Shown: positions 1-9,719, counted from the first letter of the stretch. The stretch is 64,000 bases of DNA from Scatosoma sp045576335 (GCA_045576335.1 JAZNGH010000022.1:8751-72750), one strand, 5' to 3'. Translations and numbers: made by a program. Notes: generated by a model not told the origin, from the letters alone.

Positions 1-542
1 ATAGGCTTGATATCCCTATACGCCTTACCCTTGCCTACTTTTGCGCCCTTTTCCAAGCCGATCGTAACCCCTTTCACGGGCTGATACAACGGAAAATACA
101 AAATGTAATTACGCATTACGCCGCCTTGGAGATTGACCGTCGCGGTGTACCCGCCGTACTCGTTTTCAAAAGCGGGCGGCAATATCTTGATATATTTTCT
201 GTCCTTTTCCCTTTCCTCGAACAGACAAAATCCGCCCTGTCCCACGAGCGCCATGTGCGCCATAGGCCAAAGCTTTTCATATTCCACTTTGAGCTGAAAG
301 ACGGAAGAATCCGTAGAAAAGCGGATACGCCCGCCCGAGGTTTCGCGCGTTAAATTCGCTACGCCGTCGCTGACCGCTTCCGCCTTTTTCATAGGCATAC
401 GCAAAAAGCCCTCTTCCGCGTCCAAAAACACGCCGTGGAGCGCGAAACGCAAATCGGGAATTTTGTAATAATCAAATTCTTTTCCGCCGTCAACCTCTTC
501 ACGCAAATCAAATTTTTTATCAATCAAAGCAATATTTTTCAT
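1..542 (-). CDS. SGNH-type esterase, N-terminal part (runs off window)
   Basis: The reading frame starts at an ATG at 542 and stays open to position 1, so about 180 N-terminal residues are visible and the C-terminus is outside the window. The start overlaps the stop of the upstream esterase gene by four bases (ATGA), so the two are translationally coupled. The visible part is a soluble beta-rich domain without a signal peptide, with an 'RFSTDSS' strand and a 'MALVGQGGFCLFEE' segment. This layout resembles the N-terminal domain (GxDLY type) that precedes the catalytic domain in SGNH_3 esterases. The catalytic serine region is not in the window, so the family call is an inference from the N-terminal domain and from the neighbouring SGNH gene. 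It would act in the cytoplasm on acylated sugars imported by the operon's transporter. Confidence 0.6.
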   Translation of the reverse strand, partial: MKNIALIDKKFDLREEVDGGKEFDYYKIPDLRFALHGVFLDAEEGFLRMPMKKAEAVSDGVANLTRETSGGRIRFSTDSSVFQLKVEYEKLWPMAHMALVGQGGFCLFEEREKDRKYIKILPPAFENEYGGYTATVNLQGGVMRNYILYFPLYQPVKGVTIGLEKGAKVGKGKAYRDIKP

Positions 543-1171
543 AAACCGTTCTCCTTCATTGCTCTTATAATACTATCGGCAATTCTCTTATGACCTTTAT
601 CGCCGGGGTGCAAGCCGTCGGGTACAAGCCCGCTATCGTTAGGGTCGATTGCAATTTTTGTTCCGTCTATACAATGAAAACCAAACGCTTTTGCCCGCGT
701 CTCAATCGCTTCTCTGTAATCCTCTAAAATAAACCCTTTTTCGTTTTTCTCCCGTTCGTAAACACGGCGAATAGGCGTCAAAACGAATACTTTATCGCCG
801 TATTTTTTCTTGATTTTGGAATACAAAACGAACAAGCCGCCGTAAAAGGAAACGTCCGTTTTATCCTCGGGCGAACCGAGCGGAACGCCGCCGTAATTAC
901 CGTAGTCGTTCGTACCGCAAGCCAAAATCACGCAATCTCCCGCTTCCGTTTCGTCTACGAACGCGCAAAGCGCGTACGAGGGGTCGGGTTGAGAAACGGA
1001 GCTAACGGCAATCCCGTTCGACCCGTAATTGATAAGCTCGTCAAAGCCCAACGCTTCTTGTACGAGCTTGGCAAAGGTCGGCTGGGCAACGCCCCAAACG
1101 GGCTCGCCGTTTTCAAAACGCTCGACGAATGTGCCGCGCGTAATGGAATCGCCTATCGCAATCAATCGCAT
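539..1171 (-). CDS. SGNH/GDSL hydrolase (carbohydrate esterase-like)
   Basis: A 210-residue single-domain SGNH hydrolase. The four family blocks are visible: GDSIT near residue 7 (nucleophile Ser), Gly in 'NYGSNG' (block II), 'GTNDYG' near residue 86 (block III Asn), and 'DGLHPGDKGH' near residue 187 (block V Asp and His). Members remove acyl groups from sugars or lipids; the exact substrate cannot be read from sequence. No signal peptide is present, so it should be cytoplasmic. The start overlaps the end of the GH95-like gene by 10 bp and has an AGAGGTG ribosome site. In a glycan operon it probably deacetylates imported oligosaccharides, for example O-acetylated sugars of mucin type, but that is inference. 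Confidence 0.85.
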   Translation of the reverse strand: MRLIAIGDSITRGTFVERFENGEPVWGVAQPTFAKLVQEALGFDELINYGSNGIAVSSVSQPDPSYALCAFVDETEAGDCVILACGTNDYGNYGGVPLGSPEDKTDVSFYGGLFVLYSKIKKKYGDKVFVLTPIRRVYEREKNEKGFILEDYREAIETRAKAFGFHCIDGTKIAIDPNDSGLVPDGLHPGDKGHKRIADSIIRAMKENGL

Positions 1172-3387
1172 AAACGCACCTCTTTATCAAACGCGAGCGT
1201 AAACGTTTCGCCCTCTTTACAGCACACCGTTTGTCCGTTGGAAAAATGCAATTCTTCTTTCCCAAAGTTGTTTTTTACGCGCACGGAAACGGGCTTTTCC
1301 GAGCGCAACGAAAACGCGCGTATCACGCCCTCGCAAGCTTCCGCGCTGACTAGCACGCCGTCGTAGCTTCGTAAATGGCGGAAAGAGATTTTTTTCTCCC
1401 GCCACGCCGTCGGTATCGCGGGAAAGAGGTGGATATACCCCAAATGTTCCTGCAAAAGCATTTCCTGCAACGCGTCGCAAAACCCGAACGAACTTTCCAG
1501 CGTAAAGGGTCTGTAATGCAAGGTGGAATAGCCGTAATTTTTGAAATCGCCGTTGAGGTGGAAGCCGTTATCCGCAACGAAGCCGTGCGCGAACTGCCGC
1601 AGCTTTTCGTGCGCGGCGTTGCCTTGATACGCCATTGCGTAAATTTGCGCGCACATACCGAACGAAAAGCCCACCCAATTGCCCGTGCCGAGCCGCTCGA
1701 TTTCGTAAATCGTTTGCTCGTAAACGGATTTGTTTTGGGGCGTATCGTAATTGATAAGGTGCAAGGGATACATACACATAAGGTGCGAAAAATGTCTGTG
1801 ACTTTCGTGTAATTTTCGCCGTTTATCCAACGCCACGCCCCCGTCTATTAAAGCGATATCGTCTAATTTTTTATAAATATTCTCATACCTGCCCCCGTCC
1901 TCGCCCAAAATTTGCGCGTAAGACACGAGCGTTTTATACAGGTATCGAAGTAGGGCAAGGTCGAAGTTGGAGTTGGGCTCTAAATACGCCTTTCTCGTTG
2001 CGTCGAAGATTTCGGGAGAGGAGGTCAGCGGCAAATACAGCTTCCCGTTCTTCTCCTCCAAAAGCACGTAAATCGCCTCGCCGATTTGTGCGAAAAACGG
2101 GTACGCGCGCTCGCGTAAAAACGCCTTATCGCCCGTGTACAAATAATATTCGTCAAAGCTTTGCGCCGTCCAAATCGTCATCGTCGGCGAAAGGGCGTAC
2201 TGTGCCCAACCGCCCATAGGCTTGCCCTCGATCGTGGAAACACCGGGGATCAACAAGCCGTCCACCCCGTAAAAATCCTTGGCGAATTTTTGATATTCCT
2301 CGCGCAAGGACCACAGATAATCGACGAACACCCTGCCCTCGTCCATACGGTTTGCTTTCAAGTACGATTGATAGGACAGCTGGGTGTTGGTATCGTGGTG
2401 ATAATCCCCTTTCCACGGCGGCAGATAATCGTTGTCCGCCGTCCAAACGCCTTGCAGCGGCATAGGATAAAAACCCTTGCGCGAGCAGGACGCGAACAGA
2501 TAATAGGAGCGGTAATAGGTGCGCTCCAAGAGCAAATCCCCCACCGAAATCCTTGATTTCTCCCAGTATTTTTTCCACCAAGAAATATGCTCTTTTTTGA
2601 GCTTCTCGTAGCCTACCGCGGCGGCAGAAGTAAGCTCCGCTTTGGCAAGCGCAATAAAATCCTGCCCGTCCTTGCTCGTGGCAATCGTGAAATACAACTC
2701 GTCGTATTCCCCGACGCGTTTTCGAAGCACCGCCACGCCGTACGAAAAATCCGTTTTCGTTTCTTGGCGATAGTAGGTATATTCCCCGTCCTTGACCACT
2801 TCTGCACGAGGATAGCGCAAGCACCCGTCCATGCTCTCGTCGCCAATTCCCGAGCCGTTCGTCCGCTCGCCGTTTTCGTCGCCCGAGATATAATCGGGCA
2901 CGTGCAGTCCAAGCGAATACGCGCCCTTAACCCTCGCCGCGCCGACAAATCTCGTCGCGCTCGTAAAGGCTTCCATTATAAGCGTTTTTTCGCCCCGAAT
3001 TTCGACGCTTGCTATCGCCGTGCGTAAATTCACACGGGAGCGGATATCGTTCGATTTTGCCCCGAAATTCAACTCTATTCGCCCCGCCGTGAGCTTGGTC
3101 GGATAAGGCGTATCCTCGTAGACGGTATCAAACAGGCGGGAATACTCTTTCCAGTCCTCTTCTTTTCCGCTTTTTACGAGTGAAACGAGGTTTTGGAAGG
3201 TAAAACCGTCCTCTTGCGTTGCGGGAGCGGGGCGGTTATCCCATAAATCCACTCTGTCGATTGCAAGGCGCAAAGGACCGTCCCCGTAAATAAGACAGCC
3301 TAATTTGCCGTTGCCGAGGGGCAACGCTTCGTCCCACGCGGTCACGCTTTTTTGATAGACGATATCGTACTTATCCAACCACCGCAT
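1162..3387 (-). CDS. Glycoside hydrolase, GH95-like (alpha-L-fucosidase clan)
   Basis: A 741-residue cytoplasmic enzyme (no signal peptide). The N-terminus 'WDEALPLGNGKLGCLIYG' is the standard opening of GH95 beta-domains. The (alpha/alpha)6 barrel carries 'PLQGVWTADND..PPWKGDYHHDTNTQLSYQ' and 'SHRHFSHLMCMYPLHLI', both aligning to GH95 landmarks. It differs at two active-site landmarks: the N-I-N of known GH95 fucosidases reads D-T-N, and the 'QIDGNFG' segment with the catalytic base reads 'TLESSFG', so the Asp aligns with Glu. It could be an alpha-fucosidase, alpha-galactosidase or another specificity within the clan. It lies just upstream of two esterases and downstream of secreted glycan-active proteins, fitting intracellular trimming of imported oligosaccharides. 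Confidence 0.8.
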   Translation of the reverse strand: MRWLDKYDIVYQKSVTAWDEALPLGNGKLGCLIYGDGPLRLAIDRVDLWDNRPAPATQEDGFTFQNLVSLVKSGKEEDWKEYSRLFDTVYEDTPYPTKLTAGRIELNFGAKSNDIRSRVNLRTAIASVEIRGEKTLIMEAFTSATRFVGAARVKGAYSLGLHVPDYISGDENGERTNGSGIGDESMDGCLRYPRAEVVKDGEYTYYRQETKTDFSYGVAVLRKRVGEYDELYFTIATSKDGQDFIALAKAELTSAAAVGYEKLKKEHISWWKKYWEKSRISVGDLLLERTYYRSYYLFASCSRKGFYPMPLQGVWTADNDYLPPWKGDYHHDTNTQLSYQSYLKANRMDEGRVFVDYLWSLREEYQKFAKDFYGVDGLLIPGVSTIEGKPMGGWAQYALSPTMTIWTAQSFDEYYLYTGDKAFLRERAYPFFAQIGEAIYVLLEEKNGKLYLPLTSSPEIFDATRKAYLEPNSNFDLALLRYLYKTLVSYAQILGEDGGRYENIYKKLDDIALIDGGVALDKRRKLHESHRHFSHLMCMYPLHLINYDTPQNKSVYEQTIYEIERLGTGNWVGFSFGMCAQIYAMAYQGNAAHEKLRQFAHGFVADNGFHLNGDFKNYGYSTLHYRPFTLESSFGFCDALQEMLLQEHLGYIHLFPAIPTAWREKKISFRHLRSYDGVLVSAEACEGVIRAFSLRSEKPVSVRVKNNFGKEELHFSNGQTVCCKEGETFTLAFDKEVRLCD

Positions 3388-3400
3388 ATATGTTTACCTC

Positions 3401-3991
3401 TTATTCTTCAATTTCAAATTCGTAAAACCGATTTATCCCCTCGCAAGCGGTCACACCCACGTGAAAGCTTTGGGGAATATCGGGATGCGTCGCCGTCAGC
3501 GTTTTTCCGTTGATATTTACGTGGATTGCGCCGTCCTTTATCGTAACCTGCAAATCCACGAGCGAGCCGTCCGCAATCGGGAATACGAGTTGCCCGATAA
3601 GCGCGACCTTTATCGGCATTTCGCCGCCCGTTTCGTCGGGCTGGATATGCCATACGTTTACGCCCTCGTCGTAGGCGACGATTTCGTAATGCACGCCGTA
3701 ATAATTGCGTTCTTTCGCGGCGCAAATATCGTCGGTAAAGACAATTAACGGCGCGCCGTAATGCTCGAACGAGCATTTAGTTTTGAGCGTTACGCCTTGC
3801 GCGTATTTCTTTTTCGTAACGATACTGATATAATCGTATTTCCAGTCCCCTTTGATTTCGGGGTTATAGCGATTGACGATACAATCGTTTTCGCAATCGA
3901 ATTTCGTATGCGTTTCGGTGATGAGCGAGGATACGTATATAAAATCCTCGTTTACGTCGGTATTTTTACCGAATAAATATTTTTTTGCCAT
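3401..3991 (-). CDS. Hypothetical beta-sandwich protein, possibly carbohydrate-binding
   Basis: A 196-residue soluble protein. I place the start at the ATG at 3991 (Met-Ala-Lys-Lys), which has AGAGGG seven bases upstream; a longer in-frame extension would read through the strong hairpin at 4019-4049 and is unlikely. The sequence is rich in alternating hydrophobic strands with segments such as 'GDWKYDYISIVTKKKYAQG' and 'DGAIHVNINGKTLTAT'. This pattern is typical of concanavalin-like or DUF1080/GH43 C-terminal jelly rolls ('ligand shape' domains), but no catalytic motif is visible. No signal peptide. Position between a secreted phosphoesterase and the GH95-like gene suggests an accessory role in glycan processing. 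Function unknown. Confidence 0.6.
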   Translation of the reverse strand: MAKKYLFGKNTDVNEDFIYVSSLITETHTKFDCENDCIVNRYNPEIKGDWKYDYISIVTKKKYAQGVTLKTKCSFEHYGAPLIVFTDDICAAKERNYYGVHYEIVAYDEGVNVWHIQPDETGGEMPIKVALIGQLVFPIADGSLVDLQVTIKDGAIHVNINGKTLTATHPDIPQSFHVGVTACEGINRFYEFEIEE

Positions 3992-4018
3992 TTCATATCC
4001 CTCTGTATTTTTCTTACG

Positions 4019-4049
4019 CCGCGCCCCTTGCCTTCCGCAAGGGGCGCGG
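4019..4049 (-). other. Intercistronic hairpin
   Basis: A perfect inverted repeat: 13-bp GC-rich arms around a five-base loop (core 4021-4031 and 4037-4047), between the phosphoesterase stop (4063) and the next gene's ribosome site. On the transcribed minus strand it is not followed by a U-run, so it looks more like an mRNA-end stabiliser or processing site than a full terminator. Confidence 0.6.
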
Positions 4050-4062
4050 GTAAAAACCTTTT

Positions 4063-5472
4063 TTAAGCCGTAAAAGTCGTCGTAAGCGTTTGCGTAGAGG
4101 TCAAGCCCCATACGTTCGTCGCCGTAACCGTTACCGTGTAGGTCACGCCCGAAGCGAGCGCATCGGGAATCGTGAACGTTTCGTCCGCCGTGTTATTCGG
4201 CAGATAATACTGGTCGAGCAGTTTATAGGTCAAGGTGTCTTGCCCTTCCGCTTCAAGCGTGAGCGTATAACCGTACATACAGTTATCCTCTTCCGCTTGC
4301 GTGAAGGTGACTACTTTGTCCGCTACGTTGACGCTGCCGTTCGTCCAGAAGGGCGCGGTCGTGTCTTTGTAGCTCTCGTCCGTGTAGTTAAAGGTAGTCT
4401 TATCCGTAGGCTTTTCGATTTCGAAAACGAGAAGCTCGTCGCCGTCGTTGGAAGCCGCCGTCTTGGCAAGCGAATTCGTGTTGAGGTCGTACGTGTAAAT
4501 GCGGACGGTGTTGTTCGCGTCCACCTCTACGATACGGAACATGCTTGCCGCCTCCGCTGCCTTTTGAATTTTACCGTCCGAAGCAAGATTTGCAATCGTA
4601 TGCCCTTGCACGAACGCACCATTCAAAATTTGGTCGGAAGTACCGCTGCTCAAATACTGGAACGCGGGAACGTCTACTACCGTATAATCTTTTTGATAGA
4701 TACCGCGCGTATTCAAGCCCGCGCCGTGCGAGTGTCCCGAGAAATTAACGACTTGGGGATAGCTTTTATACGCGTTATCCACGTCGCTATTGTTTAACAC
4801 AGCACTGCTTTCAGGCGTAGCCGAGCTACACACGGTGTTTTGAAGATGGAAATGCTGGAATGTGAAGATAGGCTTTTCGCTATCGTCCGCTTGCGCGATT
4901 GCAAGCTGTTCACCCAGCCAGCTGTTCCCGTTTTCGTCCGGTACGGCTTGACTGAAATACCCCGTCGTCGTATCGTTGGACATACCGATTAAATGGAAGC
5001 CCTTTACGACGAGGTGTTTATCCAGCTCTTGGTCGACGATATTTTTGTATACGTCGCCGCCTTGATAAACGTCGTTTGCGGCATAGCCCTCGTACAAATC
5101 GTGGTTGCCGAGAATACTCATAAAGGTCGTTTCGCGTTTGAGGTTATTGACTACCGCTTCACGGAAACCCGTCATTTGCGCCATGGTGTTGGTATGCGTT
5201 AAATCGCCCGAAACCACGATTGCATCAAGCGTGGTATATTCGGCGTGACTTTCCGAATACGCATAGGCTTGCTTGAAAAAGTTTTCAAAACGCGCTTGCA
5301 ACGCGGGATTACTTGCCCCTGCAACGTGCACGTCCGAGCAAACCGCCATACGGAAGATAGGCTCAAACGTGTCCGACGCGTCGGAGCTTAAACCGATTGC
5401 AAGCCCCGCCGTGCTCCCAAGAGCCACGCTCGCGCAAAGCACGCTCGCAATAATTTTTTTAGATTTTTTCAT
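4063..5472 (-). CDS. Secreted calcineurin-like metallophosphoesterase
   Basis: A 469-residue protein starting at the ATG at 5472, chosen because AAGGAG lies nine bases upstream and it begins directly with a signal peptide (MKKSKKIIASVLCASVALG). The metallophosphoesterase metal motifs are all present in order: D-x-H in 'CSDVHVAG', GD in 'VVSGDLTHT', GNHD in 'ILGNHDLYEG', H in 'FTFQHFHLQN' and GHSH in 'NFSGHSHGAG'. The C-terminal ~90 residues, rich in Thr and Val, look like a fibronectin-III/Ig-like domain ('TVTVTATNVWGLTS'). It is probably released or wall-associated and hydrolyses phosphomono- or diesters. The substrate is unknown; removal of phosphate from glycans would fit the operon. Confidence 0.85.
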   Translation of the reverse strand: MKKSKKIIASVLCASVALGSTAGLAIGLSSDASDTFEPIFRMAVCSDVHVAGASNPALQARFENFFKQAYAYSESHAEYTTLDAIVVSGDLTHTNTMAQMTGFREAVVNNLKRETTFMSILGNHDLYEGYAANDVYQGGDVYKNIVDQELDKHLVVKGFHLIGMSNDTTTGYFSQAVPDENGNSWLGEQLAIAQADDSEKPIFTFQHFHLQNTVCSSATPESSAVLNNSDVDNAYKSYPQVVNFSGHSHGAGLNTRGIYQKDYTVVDVPAFQYLSSGTSDQILNGAFVQGHTIANLASDGKIQKAAEAASMFRIVEVDANNTVRIYTYDLNTNSLAKTAASNDGDELLVFEIEKPTDKTTFNYTDESYKDTTAPFWTNGSVNVADKVVTFTQAEEDNCMYGYTLTLEAEGQDTLTYKLLDQYYLPNNTADETFTIPDALASGVTYTVTVTATNVWGLTSTQTLTTTFTA

Positions 5473-5501
5473 TATATTTCTCCTTATTATCACTTGGGTA
5501 G

Positions 5502-5530
5502 GCTTGGCAAAGAACAAAGCTTTGCCAAGC
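5502..5530 (-). other. Intercistronic hairpin
   Basis: GCTTGGCAAAG at 5502-5512 pairs perfectly with CTTTGCCAAGC at 5520-5530 (11 bp, seven-base loop). It lies between the 1390-residue protein gene and the phosphoesterase gene, with no U-run on the minus strand, so readthrough is expected. Likely role: transcript stability or partial attenuation. Confidence 0.6.
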
Positions 5531-5546
5531 GTGCCCCGCTCGTATT

Positions 5547-8500
5547 TTAGCTCGCGCTGTTCCTCAATTCACATTGGAAATTCCCAACGTACGCCTGATA
5601 ATCGTCCCCATAGTTACGGCTCGTATAACAATATACAAAATTTTGATTAGGATTTCCGTTATTGCTCGCCGTGAAATTAGACCAATTCGTGATTATCCAA
5701 TCAAGAGAAACCTCCAACGTATACCATTGCTGTTCTTGACAAGAAACTTCCCCATTACCTACAAAGAACGTTGATTTATTACTTGTACGCGAATCGGAAT
5801 TATGCCAAAAATCAAACTGTACGTAATACGTTTGATTGGTTTCCGCCGTTTTGGTTTGCCACATTTCATAATACGCCTTGGTATGCAAACCCTTAACCGA
5901 GAACGTATACCATTGGTCACTTCCTTTATAAGGAGCGGTTACGTAGAAGTATTCATTTGCAGCCGCACCCGTAGGAAGGTTATCCGTTACAATCGATTTA
6001 CTCATAGCCGAGCCTTTGCAAAGCATATTATCCGTGGATAAACCGCTGTTCAAAAGCCAAACCATACCGTCCGCGGAATTATAGAAATCCACCTTCGTTT
6101 GGAAATGTACGATATCGTAGCAATCAAAGCCCGTACTTGCCGTAACCGTGCAAACGCCCTCTATCTTATCCCAATCGGTCACAACTTCACCGTTCACCTT
6201 CCACGTAAGAGCAAGGGACGAAAGTGCAGTCGTTTCATCTTCCGTAAGCGCAACCGCCGTATAAAGCTCTGTGAAATCATAATCTTCTACGCCGTTGAGA
6301 TCTACGAGCGTCGTCGTGCTCGATTTGTCGATATATACGTCGGAATTGCTGTTAAAGACGGTTTTCACGTTACCGAAATAGAAATCCATAGTAACGTTTT
6401 CACCCGTATAATTCGAACCGTCGGTCCAAGTAACCATATTCGTATACGACCAAGCCGCTATACTCGTCTTGGAGGCATCAACAAAATTATCGTAATACGT
6501 AATTAGTTTTCCAAGAGAACAAGTATACGTCCATTGCGTATCTTCACGCACTTGTTCAGGTTTTAATTCACCACAATCGAACATCGACCAATAACCTGTA
6601 TTACCAAAGCCTGCACTAAATGAAATTTCAACATTCGTGCTGTAATACACGTCGTACGAAATAGTAAAAGACGCACCGAGTGCCGTTGCTTTATCTTGCC
6701 ACATTTGATAATATTTCTTGCTGTGACGGAGCACGGACAGCTTGAAATTACCCTTACAATCCGTAGAAGATACACGATAATATTCACCAGCACTCAAAGA
6801 AGAAGGCAAATTATCTTTCACGATACTTACGGTTGCTTTCGTGTCTTTAATAAGCACGTCGCTCGTTTTTAAGCCGCTCGTAGGTGCCCAAACGAGCCCG
6901 TCCGCTTCTTTATAGAAATCGATTGCAGCTTTGAAATATACGATATCGTACGCGCCGAAAATGCTTTCGGAAAGCGTGACCTCGTACAAACCGTCAAGCG
7001 TTTCCACGTCTACTTGCGAGCTTACCGCCTCCCCGTTGAGCTTCCACGTCAAACGGCTTAAATTCTCTTCGCCGATTGCCGCTTTATCGTCAGCGGAAAG
7101 CAAGCTCGTCAAATCGTATTTACCCGTTACGCCGTCCGTCGTTTCAAGCTTAACGTCAGACGAATAATCGCGTACCGTTACGCCGTTCTTGAACGTAGTA
7201 CGGAAATTACCGATATACATTTGCATATCCGCGTCTGCCGTTATTGAACTCGTCTTATGCGCGTCAAACCAACCGAAGAAGTTATTGCCGTGCGTACCGC
7301 AATTCGTTACGCTGTCATTTTCAAAGTTTGCATAGTTATTCAACAAGGAAGCCAGCGTTGCCTTGATTGTCGTTACCGTTTCAAGAGCTACCTGTTGTGC
7401 CGTACCGCCAAGTACGTTTTCGTCCGTTCTCGTCGTACCGCCGTATACGAAGGTCGTATAATATTTGCCCCAACCGCTGGAATAAGGAAGTTCCGCCGTC
7501 GTGGTGTAATAAATATCAAACGCAATCGTATAGGACGAGCCGCTCTTTACCGCTTCTTCTTGCCACATCTGATAGTAAGCCAAGCTGTGCCCCGTAATGG
7601 AGAACAAGAAATTCTTGCTGTCACCGATACTTTCAGAAGCAATATAATAGTATTCGTCCGCCGTCAAGCCCGAAGGCAAATTCTCGGTGGCAATCGATAC
7701 CTGTGCATTCGTCTTTTTCAGGTATACGTCGCTCTTCTTTAAGCCGCTCGTAGGCGCCCAAACAAGTCCGTCGGCAGAGTTGTACAAGTCTACTTTATCT
7801 TCGTAAAGAACGATATTTCTACCCTCTTTATTCAATACCGCTTTGACCGTATATACCCCCTCCAAATCGGCAAGCTCGAACGAGGTAACGCCGTCTACCG
7901 ACCAAGTCACTTCGCCCTCTTGTTTGAAAATAGCAAACGCCGCCTGTTGATTTTCGTCAAGCAACGCTTCTTCCAGATACGTTGCGCCGTTCAAATCGGC
8001 GAGCTTATCGCTATCCTTCAACGTTTCATAGGTGATTGCAAAATTCGCAAAATACCACTCCGCGCTATTCGCTGCGTCGTCGCCACGAAGCGCGCCGCCG
8101 TAAGACTGATAGAACGTGCCGTCGCTTTCAAATAACGCCTTGCCTTCAAGGATATAGGAAAGCGGAACGGTGATCGAATACCATTCGTTTACCGCAACCT
8201 CCGTCCAAGTGTCCGTATTGGCAAAACCGACCATCGTCGTAACAATTTGCGCACTTGCGCCGTCGTTTTGCGTTGCCGTTACGTAATAATCGAACGAAAT
8301 CTGCATACCCCAGCCGCTATATTTCTCCGCATACGCTTCGTAATACGCCTTGCTGTGGCGGGAAAGGAAGTTGAATGCAAACGCTTCATCCTTACCGCTC
8401 ACCTTGAACGCGTCGCCGTTTGCCGTAAGTCCCGTAGGAACACTCGCACTGTCCACGACGCTTACCGTCGTATTTTCAAAGCTTTGCGCCGACGTTCTTG

Positions 8501-9719
8501 CCGTCGCCACGCCTGCTTTTGCGGAAACCGTATTCCATTCCGCCGCCTTCGTACCGTCGTATGCGTCGAAAGTAAGCTCCGCAACGCCGTTTTCGCTTGC
8601 CAGACGGAGCGTATACGCACCACTCAAACCCGTCATATCCAACGCCGTACCGCTAACGATCGCCGTCGCGATTTCGCCCGTTGCCGTTAAGTACAGCTCA
8701 TTCTCGCCGATATAGTCCGCGTACGCGCTCAAATCCAGCGAAGTACCTTGCGACAAATCCTGCAAGCCCAAATCCGCGGAAACGGAAGCCGTGTTTCTGT
8801 CATAATACGCCGAAAGGGTGAGCTTGCCGTTGGCATACGCTTTGCCCGTCGTTTTGCTGTTTGCTTCGTTATAAGTATAGCCTGCATACGAGTTCGCCGT
8901 AAGGCTTACGGTATCGTCGATAGTGACGTTATCGGAAACCTTTTGCGTTTCTTTGAGTGTGTACTCTCCGTCCGCGCCTTGCAGGTAATGTTCAACGGTG
9001 TACGAGGTCGCCACGTTGGTTACGGGGTCGATATAATATTCCTGCAACCATTCTTCGTCGGCAGCATCTTCAAGCACGCCGCTTTCAATCGCCATTTGTG
9101 CAACGTGCGTCATAGAACGAACGTTGTCGTCGTCGCCCACGAACACGTATTTGGTCGCGCCGCTTTCCGTATAGGACATATAGCCCACGCCGCGAAATTC
9201 GTAAGCGAGGTTGTTCGTCGTCGTATCGTTTACGCCGTCGCGGATATTGACCATTGCGCCGCCGAACTCCATAACCGAGCTATTTTCCACGTTTGCGGTG
9301 AGCACGTTCGTCGAAAGGTTGACGATTTGGGGTTTATCCCCCTCGTATACCCATTGCCCGTTTACGTATTCCGCGAAGCCGTACACGGCGTTCGCCCCGA
9401 ATACGTTTGCCTCCGTCAATTCGTAGCCGTCAATGAGCCATTCCTCGGGCGCAATAAGCACGCCGAAGGTCACGTCTGCATACGCGTTTTTCACCGTTTC
9501 GTACGCCGTTTTGGGCATAGACACGATATACTTCAAGCCGTTGTTCGCCTTGTTGCTGTCTACGATACGAACGGACGCGCCGTCGTTGATAGAAAAGCTT
9601 TTCACGGCGTCGCTAACGCTCATCGTTTCCGCGCCCGCCAACAACGCGCCCGCGGAAACGGTCGCCGTTGCCGCAACGGTGAGAAGCAGCAAGAGTTTCG
9701 TTGCCTTGTTACGTTTCAT
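5547..9719 (-). CDS. Giant secreted repeat protein (four ~260-residue modules)
   Basis: About 1390 residues. I prefer the ATG at 9719 (Met-Lys-Arg-Asn) because GGGAGG lies about ten bases upstream; a GTG three codons earlier sits too close to it. A signal peptide (LLLLLTVAATATVSAGALLAGA) is followed by a unique ~230-residue region, then a MucBP/InlB-B-like strand repeat at about 236-311 ('TSYTVEHYLQGADGEYTL'), then four modules. Each module has a 'W.VNGE' linker, a 'FYNSADGLVW' strand (about 648, 938 and 1212; degenerate in module 1), 'NLPxG' and 'HSKAYYEMW' (about 452, 709, 1000, 1280), and ends near 'YIGNF'. The same module occurs in the lipoprotein upstream. No sortase motif or transmembrane anchor is visible. 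A glycan-binding or adhesin role is inferred only from fold-like pattern and operon. Confidence 0.75.
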   Translation of the reverse strand: MKRNKATKLLLLLTVAATATVSAGALLAGAETMSVSDAVKSFSINDGASVRIVDSNKANNGLKYIVSMPKTAYETVKNAYADVTFGVLIAPEEWLIDGYELTEANVFGANAVYGFAEYVNGQWVYEGDKPQIVNLSTNVLTANVENSSVMEFGGAMVNIRDGVNDTTTNNLAYEFRGVGYMSYTESGATKYVFVGDDDNVRSMTHVAQMAIESGVLEDAADEEWLQEYYIDPVTNVATSYTVEHYLQGADGEYTLKETQKVSDNVTIDDTVSLTANSYAGYTYNEANSKTTGKAYANGKLTLSAYYDRNTASVSADLGLQDLSQGTSLDLSAYADYIGENELYLTATGEIATAIVSGTALDMTGLSGAYTLRLASENGVAELTFDAYDGTKAAEWNTVSAKAGVATARTSAQSFENTTVSVVDSASVPTGLTANGDAFKVSGKDEAFAFNFLSRHSKAYYEAYAEKYSGWGMQISFDYYVTATQNDGASAQIVTTMVGFANTDTWTEVAVNEWYSITVPLSYILEGKALFESDGTFYQSYGGALRGDDAANSAEWYFANFAITYETLKDSDKLADLNGATYLEEALLDENQQAAFAIFKQEGEVTWSVDGVTSFELADLEGVYTVKAVLNKEGRNIVLYEDKVDLYNSADGLVWAPTSGLKKSDVYLKKTNAQVSIATENLPSGLTADEYYYIASESIGDSKNFLFSITGHSLAYYQMWQEEAVKSGSSYTIAFDIYYTTTAELPYSSGWGKYYTTFVYGGTTRTDENVLGGTAQQVALETVTTIKATLASLLNNYANFENDSVTNCGTHGNNFFGWFDAHKTSSITADADMQMYIGNFRTTFKNGVTVRDYSSDVKLETTDGVTGKYDLTSLLSADDKAAIGEENLSRLTWKLNGEAVSSQVDVETLDGLYEVTLSESIFGAYDIVYFKAAIDFYKEADGLVWAPTSGLKTSDVLIKDTKATVSIVKDNLPSSLSAGEYYRVSSTDCKGNFKLSVLRHSKKYYQMWQDKATALGASFTISYDVYYSTNVEISFSAGFGNTGYWSMFDCGELKPEQVREDTQWTYTCSLGKLITYYDNFVDASKTSIAAWSYTNMVTWTDGSNYTGENVTMDFYFGNVKTVFNSNSDVYIDKSSTTTLVDLNGVEDYDFTELYTAVALTEDETTALSSLALTWKVNGEVVTDWDKIEGVCTVTASTGFDCYDIVHFQTKVDFYNSADGMVWLLNSGLSTDNMLCKGSAMSKSIVTDNLPTGAAANEYFYVTAPYKGSDQWYTFSVKGLHTKAYYEMWQTKTAETNQTYYVQFDFWHNSDSRTSNKSTFFVGNGEVSCQEQQWYTLEVSLDWIITNWSNFTASNNGNPNQNFVYCYTSRNYGDDYQAYVGNFQCELRNSAS

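Noticed and set aside
3992..4111. N-terminal extension of the beta-sandwich gene up to 4111
   Set aside because: It would translate through a 13-bp perfect hairpin and into the previous gene; the ATG at 3991 has a good ribosome site.
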